From a virus: a stretch of DNA of 26,104 bases. Made by a program: the position numbers and the translations under genes. Below are positions 20,350 through 26,104 of this stretch, one piece after another; position 1 is the stretch's first letter, and every line of letters starts with the position of its first letter. The notes beneath the pieces were generated by a model. The model had not been told where the DNA came from. It saw nothing but the letters and a program-made list of their open reading frames with translations, and did not search any database. The stretch is taken from positions 1-26,104 of the IMG/VR virus record IMGVR_UViG_3300013014_000116; one strand, given 5' to 3'.

Positions 20350-22410
20350 ATGGCAGAAGATATTTATAGTCCTAAGGGACAAAACAAAAGAAGTAAACCA
20401 GACGCAGGCGGCGGCGTATTGCGTGAATTGCCTGTGATTGGAGTAGTTAAAAACAATATTGATAATACTCGCGCCGGACGAATTGATGTTTATATAGAAG
20501 ATTTTGGGGGAACCGATCCAGACGATCAATTAAATTGGACTACTGTAAATTATATGAGTCCTTTTTTTGGTAGTACTCCTGCTAGTAGCCCATCAGATAA
20601 TTACGGTACTTATGTATCAAATCCAAGTTCTTATGGTATGTGGTTTAGTCCGCCTGACTTAGGTAGTAGAGTAGTTTGTATATTTTTGAATGGTGATTCA
20701 AACTATGGTTATTACATAGGTGGAATTTTAGAACCAGAATTATTACAAATGATTCCGGCAATAGGAGCATCTGACAATATTGTAGCAAACAAAGGGGAAG
20801 CCGAACAAACAGGAGGTTCATCTAAATTACCTGTTACTAATCTAAACACAAATAACAAAAACATTACAGACAGTCAAAATTTCTTAAATGAAGCTAAAAC
20901 TATTCACAGTTACGCTGCTGGCATTTATCAACAACAAGGCTTACTCAGAGATCCAATAAGAGGTCCAATATCAAGTAGTGCATTGCGTGAATCTCCTTCA
21001 AGAGTTGGTTGGGGTGTCAGCACCCCTGGACGCCCTATATTTCAAGGAGGATACACGGATCAGGATGTATTGGACAAAGGAAGTCAAGGTGATTCAGAAG
21101 CATTACAAATTATAGGTCGCCGCGGCGGGCATAGTATTGTCATGGACGACGGTGATGTAAACGGTAAAGATCAATTAATAAGATTGAGAACAATTCAAGG
21201 TCATCAGATATTGATGAGTGATGATGGCCAAACATTACAAATTATTCATAGCAATGGACAAAGTTATGTTGAGTTAGGCACAGAAGGTACTGTTGATGTG
21301 TTTGCAATGAATAGTGTCAATGTAAGAACACAGGGAGACTTAAATCTACATGCTGATAACAACATAAATATCAACGCTAAAAAAGATTTGAACATAGCAG
21401 CAGACAATATAAACATAAATGCTGCGACTAACATTGGATGGAGAGCAGGTAGTAATTTTAGTGGATATACATTGGGAACTTACACTATAAAAGTTAATGG
21501 ATCTATGAGTATGAGTGCCGGCGGTGAAGGTTCATATGCTAGTGGTGGAGTAATGTTTGTTAATGGTAATAAAGTTAATCTTAACACTGGCTCGACTTCA
21601 GTAACACCAAATGAAGTTCCATTGATAACACAAATTGCACATACTGATACATTGAATGATCCTAAAGTAGGATTTGCAGCAGCACCCGGATTATTGAAAT
21701 CAATAGTAAGTAGAGCACCTGCACACATGCCATGGGCTAACGCAGGACAAGGGGTAGATGTAAGTGTATCATCTTCTCCAGATGCTAATCTTGAATCACC
21801 TCCTGCTCCGGCAGTTGCTGAGACTAATAATGCAGCAAGTACTGCACCTGCAAATAGAACCAATGCAGCATTGACTTCAACTGTGCCACCTGCGCCAGCA
21901 GTTAGTGCTAGTATAGATAAAAATGTTTCTACTGCAATGATTAGTTCCGCAGCGGTAAATGCAGCAGCAAATGCACCTGAGGTAGTAGCAACTGGCACAG
22001 GAGTTATACCAGATGCCAATGGAGATATTAATGCAGCAGTGGGAAAAATGGCAATGACTCCGCAACAGATGGAAGCTGCTATGGTCATAAAACCCGGATC
22101 TGCTGCACTTGTGACTAGCTTAGTTCAAGGTGGTGCTAATGTAGAGACTGCTATGCCATCAAGCATGTTTACAGGTAAACCTGGAGCAGAAGACTTACCT
22201 ACATTTGTCAATAACACTGGCGCACAAGTAGTAGCCAAAGCAGAAAGTTTACAACAAGCACAAGCATCATTAACTGCTGCCGGAGTTATTACAGGGAAAG
22301 AAGCACCCGGGGATATTGCAGGACTAGTGAATGCTGCTTCTGAAGTTGGGGTACAGACTACAATTGATTTTGTAAAAAAATCAAGCGCAACAGATTTTGA
22401 AAGAGGATAA
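20350..22410 (+). CDS. 5: gp5-like central spike protein, lysozyme domain absent
   Basis: A 686-residue tail spike. Residues about 25-150 form the OB-fold (gp5 N / VgrG-like) domain: LPVIGVVKNNIDNTRAGRIDV, then GMWFSPPDLGSRVVCIFLNG and YYIGGILEPE. Residues about 245-400 hold the beta-helix type repeats of the gp5 C-terminal needle (GHSIVMDDGD, LRTIQGHQILMSDDGQTLQI, LNLHADNNININAKKDLNIA, quoted in pieces). In T4 gp5 (575 aa) a T4-lysozyme domain sits between these two parts; here the linker of ~95 residues shows no lysozyme motif. Residues about 410-686 are an Ala/Pro/Thr-rich extension ending in a helical region with LQQAQASLTAAGVITGKEAP. It directly follows the hub candidate and precedes the 639-aa gene by one base. 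ATG at 20350 has no strong ribosome site. Confidence 0.85.
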   Translation: MAEDIYSPKGQNKRSKPDAGGGVLRELPVIGVVKNNIDNTRAGRIDVYIEDFGGTDPDDQLNWTTVNYMSPFFGSTPASSPSDNYGTYVSNPSSYGMWFSPPDLGSRVVCIFLNGDSNYGYYIGGILEPELLQMIPAIGASDNIVANKGEAEQTGGSSKLPVTNLNTNNKNITDSQNFLNEAKTIHSYAAGIYQQQGLLRDPIRGPISSSALRESPSRVGWGVSTPGRPIFQGGYTDQDVLDKGSQGDSEALQIIGRRGGHSIVMDDGDVNGKDQLIRLRTIQGHQILMSDDGQTLQIIHSNGQSYVELGTEGTVDVFAMNSVNVRTQGDLNLHADNNININAKKDLNIAADNININAATNIGWRAGSNFSGYTLGTYTIKVNGSMSMSAGGEGSYASGGVMFVNGNKVNLNTGSTSVTPNEVPLITQIAHTDTLNDPKVGFAAAPGLLKSIVSRAPAHMPWANAGQGVDVSVSSSPDANLESPPAPAVAETNNAASTAPANRTNAALTSTVPPAPAVSASIDKNVSTAMISSAAVNAAANAPEVVATGTGVIPDANGDINAAVGKMAMTPQQMEAAMVIKPGSAALVTSLVQGGANVETAMPSSMFTGKPGAEDLPTFVNNTGAQVVAKAESLQQAQASLTAAGVITGKEAPGDIAGLVNAASEVGVQTTIDFVKKSSATDFERG

Positions 22411-22411
22411 G

Positions 22412-24331
22412 ATGGCTGTTAATTTAGAATCTATTGTAACTAATCAAATATCAGGTGCTGGAAGTAATGTCGCAGCAGCAATAGCCTCAGGTAATTTTGC
22501 ATCAAATCTTGCTACTAACGTTACTAGCGGGTTAGGTTCCATAGGTGTTTCGCTTTCTGGATCGGGTATTATAGGTAAACCTGGTGAAAGTTTAATGGCG
22601 CAAGCTGGGGCAAAAAGTTTAACTGCATCTGCATTTGGTGCAATAACTAAATCTTTCAAACCACTTGAAGCAAACGTGCCGCAAAACTTAACAGCTATTG
22701 CTGCAAAAAACTCAGAAGATCAAGCAGCAGCGGAAGAAGCTGCGGCATTGCCGGCAGCACAAGTAGCAGCACTACAAACAATGCCAGGTACAAGTGCATT
22801 AACTTCTAGTTTGAAAACTGCTCAAGCTGCTGCAAGTGGAATGAGTCCGCAAACTAGTGCGTTATTATTATCAACTGTCAATGCATTGGCAAGTGGTGGA
22901 AAGAATAGTGCAATCAGTGGCGCCACAGCTGGGTTATTAAAACAAGGTATTGGAATAACACAAACATTGACCAATGGTAAAAATCTTAGTCAAGGTCAAA
23001 TTGGTTCAGCAATTAGTGCAATAGGGGCAGCAACAGGTGGAACAAGCGCAGGCGCAAGACAAACAGCATCTTTGTTGACAGCAAGTATTGGTATAGGACA
23101 AACATTGTCCAGTGGAAAAAATCTCAGTACTGGACAAATTGGTACAATTGTTGGAGCATTAAATTCTACTCAGGGTAAAAATGCACTACCTAATTCATTG
23201 ATAACACAAAGTATAGGATTAGCACAAACATTATCAAGTGGAAAAAGTATTACACAGGGTCAAATCAATGGACTAGTTGGATCAGTAGCACAAATTGGTT
23301 CTGCTAATGGTGGCAAGAGAATTAATTCAGCAACAGCATCGTTGATAGCACAAAGCATTGGGTTAACAACAACCGTAGCAAGCGGAAAGAAAGTAACTCC
23401 CGGGCAAGTAAGTGCATTGGTTACTTCAAGTATTAATTCTGCGCTAAGTGCTGGAAGTCCAAAAAATAGAACAAATGGGGGAGGTAGTGGGGTAGGAGCA
23501 TTAGCAGGTGGATTATCCGCTATAGCAGCAGTAACTATCGGAGCAGTTGCAACCGGAACTCCAGTGAATGTTAAAACAATTGGAAACCTAGCAGTTAACT
23601 CAATAAGTTCAATTCCCGGACTTGCACCATGGGGAGCAGTAATTAGAAATGCATCTGCGGTTGCGATGAATAATATATCAAAACCAACCGCTGCGGCAAG
23701 CACAGTTGCATCATTGGCAGCAGGCCCATTGAGTAAAACAGTTAATAGTGGTGTCTCTACTATTAGTGCAGAAAGTACCGCAATAACACAAAATATAGAA
23801 AAAACTAAAAAAGTACCATTATCTGCACTAGCTACCAGTGGGCTATCACCGTCAGCAGCAGCATCTTTAACTGCTAGTGTAAATGCTATGAATGCAGGTG
23901 GTTCTTCTCCAGTTAAGTTACCAACTGTAGCTACAGGAACAGTTGATAGAAGTCAATTAACATCTCAAATTAATTCTATACTAGGTAGTAATAAGATTCA
24001 AGTGCCAAATTTCTCTGGAATTCCACCAATACCAAATAAAATTAACACAGATAGCGCATCACTAGCAGAACAAGATTCAGTGATAAAAGAAATTGCAACA
24101 TTAAAAGATAAACGCTGGGATGTGTCAAAAGCTGCCGGAAATGCAAGATATAAAGCATCAGAAGCTAAACAAAAATTACCACAAGGTGACCCTGAAATTG
24201 CAGCACTTGAAAGGGCTTCAGTATCAGCACAAAAAGAGTTGGATGACTTAGATAAGAAAATTGTAGAATTACAGAGAAAACAATATACTTTAATAACCGG
24301 TGAACCATATCCAGAGCCTGCTACTGGATAA
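22412..24331 (+). CDS. Ala/Ser/Gly-rich repeat protein next to the spike gene, function unknown
   Basis: A 639-residue protein I do not recognise. It is very rich in A, S, G and T. At about residues 180-340 a motif recurs four times about every 42-48 residues: QTLTNGKNLSQGQI, QTLSSGKNLSTGQI, QTLSSGKSITQGQI and TTVASGKKVTPGQV. A hydrophobic Gly/Ala stretch (LAGGLSAIAAVTIGAVATG) follows near 365-385. The last ~80 residues are charged and helical, with KDKRWDVSKAAGNARYKASE and ELDDLDKKIVELQRKQ. The start is ATG at 22412, after AGAGGAT and one base beyond the gp5 stop; the in-frame TTG at 22397 lies inside gp5 and is less likely. Its place between spike and gp25 suggests a spike-tip, hub or ejected protein. 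That is inference. Confidence 0.6.
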   Translation: MAVNLESIVTNQISGAGSNVAAAIASGNFASNLATNVTSGLGSIGVSLSGSGIIGKPGESLMAQAGAKSLTASAFGAITKSFKPLEANVPQNLTAIAAKNSEDQAAAEEAAALPAAQVAALQTMPGTSALTSSLKTAQAAASGMSPQTSALLLSTVNALASGGKNSAISGATAGLLKQGIGITQTLTNGKNLSQGQIGSAISAIGAATGGTSAGARQTASLLTASIGIGQTLSSGKNLSTGQIGTIVGALNSTQGKNALPNSLITQSIGLAQTLSSGKSITQGQINGLVGSVAQIGSANGGKRINSATASLIAQSIGLTTTVASGKKVTPGQVSALVTSSINSALSAGSPKNRTNGGGSGVGALAGGLSAIAAVTIGAVATGTPVNVKTIGNLAVNSISSIPGLAPWGAVIRNASAVAMNNISKPTAAASTVASLAAGPLSKTVNSGVSTISAESTAITQNIEKTKKVPLSALATSGLSPSAAASLTASVNAMNAGGSSPVKLPTVATGTVDRSQLTSQINSILGSNKIQVPNFSGIPPIPNKINTDSASLAEQDSVIKEIATLKDKRWDVSKAAGNARYKASEAKQKLPQGDPEIAALERASVSAQKELDDLDKKIVELQRKQYTLITGEPYPEPATG

Positions 24332-24347
24332 TCAAGTAGTTTATAAG

Positions 24348-24355
24348 TATAAATA
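24348..24355 (+). promoter_or_regulatory. T4-type late promoter TATAAATA before gp25
   Basis: An exact T4 late consensus, TATAAATA, ends 5 bases before the gp25 ATG at 24360. By T4 spacing transcription would begin at or within the ATG, so either the message is leaderless or the gene is mainly read from upstream. It is the only exact T4 consensus I found. Confidence 0.5.
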
Positions 24356-24359
24356 TATC

Positions 24360-24809
24360 ATGACCACATACATTGGATTCAGCAGTATCTCAGCAAATAA
24401 ACCTAGGTCAACTAATTTGCCTACTGGTCCTGCTGGCGGAACAGGTTCATTAATTGATCCAGTAAATATTGGTAATAAATTTGGATTAGTAGATACTCCT
24501 TTGGTCGTACAAGATTTAGTAAACGCACTAAATATTCCACAAGGTCAAAAAGTAGGACAACCAGGTTATGGTACTACACTTTGGTCTTTTGTTTTTGAGC
24601 CAAATACAGCAGATGTTCAGTTTCAATTAGAAACTGAAATACGCAGAGTAGCTAGTTTAGATCCAAGATTAGTACTAAATTCAGTTAGGGCTTTCCCGCA
24701 AGAAAATGGAATATTGTTAGAATTAGAAATAGCAGTATCCCCCTTCAATCAAGCGCAGTTATTAAATGTATTTTTTAACAATGCTAATAATACTGCTTCT
24801 ATTCAGTAA
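24360..24809 (+). CDS. 25: Baseplate wedge protein gp25
   Basis: A 149-residue wedge protein (T4: 132 aa), part of the inner baseplate that contacts gp6 and gp53 and triggers sheath contraction. PLVVQDLVNALNIPQGQKVGQPGYGTTLW, FEPNTADVQFQLETEIRRVA and LDPRLVLNSVR (quoted in pieces) form the typical gp25/gpW pattern, including the conserved D.V..AL.....G....P.YG..L...F.P. The start chosen is ATG at 24360 (MTTYIGFSS); the in-frame ATG-like start at 24300 would lie inside the previous gene and add 20 unlikely residues. An older label, lysozyme-like, is not supported by any catalytic motif. gp6 follows, as expected. Confidence 0.92.
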   Translation: MTTYIGFSSISANKPRSTNLPTGPAGGTGSLIDPVNIGNKFGLVDTPLVVQDLVNALNIPQGQKVGQPGYGTTLWSFVFEPNTADVQFQLETEIRRVASLDPRLVLNSVRAFPQENGILLELEIAVSPFNQAQLLNVFFNNANNTASIQ

Positions 24810-24835
24810 CCTAAAAAACCCATGTTTTCAAGTAT

Positions 24836-24843
24836 GATAAATA
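24836..24843 (+). promoter_or_regulatory. Putative late promoter element GATAAATA before gp6
   Basis: GATAAATA, 17 bases before the gp6 ATG, lies inside an inverted repeat, AAGTAT-GATAA-ATACTT (24830-24846). It fits the NNTAAATA element seen elsewhere in this window. Confidence 0.45.
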
Positions 24844-24860
24844 CTTAAAAGAGAATACTT

Positions 24861-26104
24861 ATGGCTACAAGTTCAAGACAATCAGCACTATTTGGGGTAA
24901 ACGACTGGAAAACGATTTATCAAACTTTCCAGCAAGCAAATTTCCGTAGTTATGACTATGAAACATTACGTAAAAGTTTTATAGATTATCTAACCATATA
25001 TTATCCTGAAACTTTTAATGATTATATTGAAAGTTCAGAATTTATTGCATTACTTGACGTTATGGCGTTCATGGGCCAAGGTCTTGCTTTCCGTAATGAC
25101 TTAAATACCCGTGAAAACTTCATTGATACTGCTGAACGCAGAGACAGCGTTATTAAATTAGCTAATCTTGTAAGTTATACTCCTAAAAGAAACTTAACAG
25201 CAGAAGGTTATTTGAAAGTAACCAGTATTCGTACCACGCAGAATCTTACTGATTTGAATGGGTTCAACTTAGCTAATATTCCTATATTGTGGAATGACCC
25301 AGCTAATCCAAATTGGTTAGAACAATATAATACAATTATTAATGCAGCATTAGTAAATACCCAACGTGTAGGTCTTCCTGCGAATTCTGCACAGATTCTT
25401 GGAATAAAAACAGACGAATATACATTGCAGATACCGGCAGGAACAAGCCCAGTGGTACCATTCTCAACTACAGTTAATGGCATGAACATGAATTTTGAAT
25501 TGTGCAGCGTCAGTACAGTGGGTGAAGATTATGTATATGAAATTCCTCCTGCACCTACTAATCAATTTAATATGTTATACCGTAATGACAAATTAGGATA
25601 CGGTAGTCCAAATACAGGATTTTTCTTTTACTTTAAGCAAGGTGTATTACAAAATTTTGATTTTTCATATCAAAATCAAATTGCAAACCAAGTAACTGAC
25701 ATTGGAAGTATTCAAGGTGTTAATAATACCGATACTTGGTTATATCAAATAAGTCAAACAAATGGTTCATTTGGATTGTGGATTAGAGTAGATAACATTT
25801 ATGCAAATGCATATTTACAAACACAAAATAGTGTTAGACAAATATATTCTGTAAATAGCAGATCCAATGACCAAGTAAGTTATATATTTGGTGATGGGGT
25901 ATTCAGCGAAATTCCAGTCGGGAACTTCAGAGCATATGTTCGTGGAGGTAATGCATTAACCTATACTATTCAACCTACACAAATTCAAAATCTTACTGTT
26001 ACAATGAATTATGTCAGTAGAGTTGGTCGTGTAGAAACATTGACAATTGGGTTAAGTTTACAAACTCCTGTAACCAATGCACAAGCTAGAGAAACATTAG
26101 CTGA
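24861..26104 (+). CDS. 6: Baseplate wedge protein gp6, N-terminal part (runs off the window)
   Basis: The first 414 residues of the main wedge scaffold protein (T4: 660 aa); the gene continues past the right edge. In T4, gp6 dimers form the continuous ring that holds the baseplate together. The N-terminus reads SFIDYLTIYYPETFNDYIES, EFIALLDVMAFMGQGLAFRND, LNTRENFIDTAERRDSVIKL and ANLVSYTPKRNLTAEGYLKV (quoted in pieces), the hallmark gp6 N-terminal domain. Further on, YIFGDGVFSEIPVGNFRAY resembles the conserved middle domain of gp6/gpJ proteins. The start ATG at 24861 has only a weak AGAG upstream. The gp25-gp6 order matches other contractile systems. Confidence 0.93.
   Translation, partial: MATSSRQSALFGVNDWKTIYQTFQQANFRSYDYETLRKSFIDYLTIYYPETFNDYIESSEFIALLDVMAFMGQGLAFRNDLNTRENFIDTAERRDSVIKLANLVSYTPKRNLTAEGYLKVTSIRTTQNLTDLNGFNLANIPILWNDPANPNWLEQYNTIINAALVNTQRVGLPANSAQILGIKTDEYTLQIPAGTSPVVPFSTTVNGMNMNFELCSVSTVGEDYVYEIPPAPTNQFNMLYRNDKLGYGSPNTGFFFYFKQGVLQNFDFSYQNQIANQVTDIGSIQGVNNTDTWLYQISQTNGSFGLWIRVDNIYANAYLQTQNSVRQIYSVNSRSNDQVSYIFGDGVFSEIPVGNFRAYVRGGNALTYTIQPTQIQNLTVTMNYVSRVGRVETLTIGLSLQTPVTNAQARETLA

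Noticed and set aside
21480-22088. 202-residue minus-strand open frame inside the gp5-like gene
   Set aside because: It is antisense to the Ala-rich extension of the spike; such low-complexity codons leave the reverse frame open by composition.
23260-23703. 147-residue minus-strand open frame inside the 639-aa gene
   Set aside because: Same reason: an antisense shadow of Ala/Ser/Gly-rich coding sequence with no signal of its own.
24300-24359. Longer start for gp25 inside the previous gene
   Set aside because: It would add 20 residues (NHIQSLLLDN...) that do not look like gp25, overlap the upstream gene, and lie ahead of the late promoter element.
24360-24809. Lysozyme activity for gp25
   Set aside because: The old lysozyme label for this family has no catalytic motif behind it in this sequence; wedge function explains it fully.

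Overview
The window is part of the genome of a T4-like contractile-tailed phage (a myovirus of the T4 superfamily). It carries recognisable counterparts of T4 genes 20, 21, 22, 23, 46, 47, 55, 26, 53, 5, 25 and 6. It is AT-rich and gene-dense, with no tRNA, integrase, transposon or host gene visible. The host cannot be named; a Gram-negative aquatic bacterium is only a guess. Gene order differs from T4, so this is a distant relative, probably an environmental (metagenomic) phage. Both ends cut through genes.

Layout. (1) 1-4971, minus strand, the head module, read right to left: portal (gp20), a 75-aa basic protein, an acidic prohead core protein (gp67-like), prohead protease (gp21), scaffold (gp22), and the N-terminus of the major capsid protein (gp23). 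(2) 4993-9324, minus strand: a 1443-aa tape measure protein carrying an M15-type peptidase motif near its C-terminus. (3) 9412-10457, plus strand: a gp26-like tail/baseplate assembly protein. It ends on a -1 slippery heptamer followed by a 9-bp stem, and its -1 frame runs on into a conserved-looking 76-residue tail that has no good start of its own. (4) 10458-10949: terminator hairpins, then a non-coding stretch rich in inverted repeats. (5) 10950-15499, minus strand, recombination and late control: Hjc-like nuclease, gp46, a 77-aa linker gene, gp47, and the late sigma factor gp55, which has its own sigma70-type promoter. (6) 15632-26104, plus strand, baseplate and spike: a 490-aa tail/baseplate protein, a gp53-like LysM-type protein, a 972-aa hub candidate, a gp5-like spike without lysozyme, a 639-aa repeat protein, gp25 and the start of gp6.

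How it works together. gp47, gp46 and the nuclease would process DNA ends and branched replication DNA. gp55 would direct host polymerase to late promoters; copies of an NNTAAATA element (mostly ACTAAATA) lie in front of the structural genes on both strands. Head genes build and mature the prohead, while the plus-strand tail genes build the hub, spike and wedges. The gp26-like gene and the tape measure gene diverge from a 25-bp inverted repeat made of two facing late-promoter elements.

The most interesting signal is the apparent programmed -1 frameshift at 10221-10227. It would fuse the whole gp26-like protein to a short C-terminal domain, in the manner of the G/GT tail assembly chaperones of lambda-like phages. 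A second point is that the cell-wall enzyme seems to have moved from the spike (gp5 lysozyme in T4) to the tape measure. All assignments come from reading the sequence; no database search was run.
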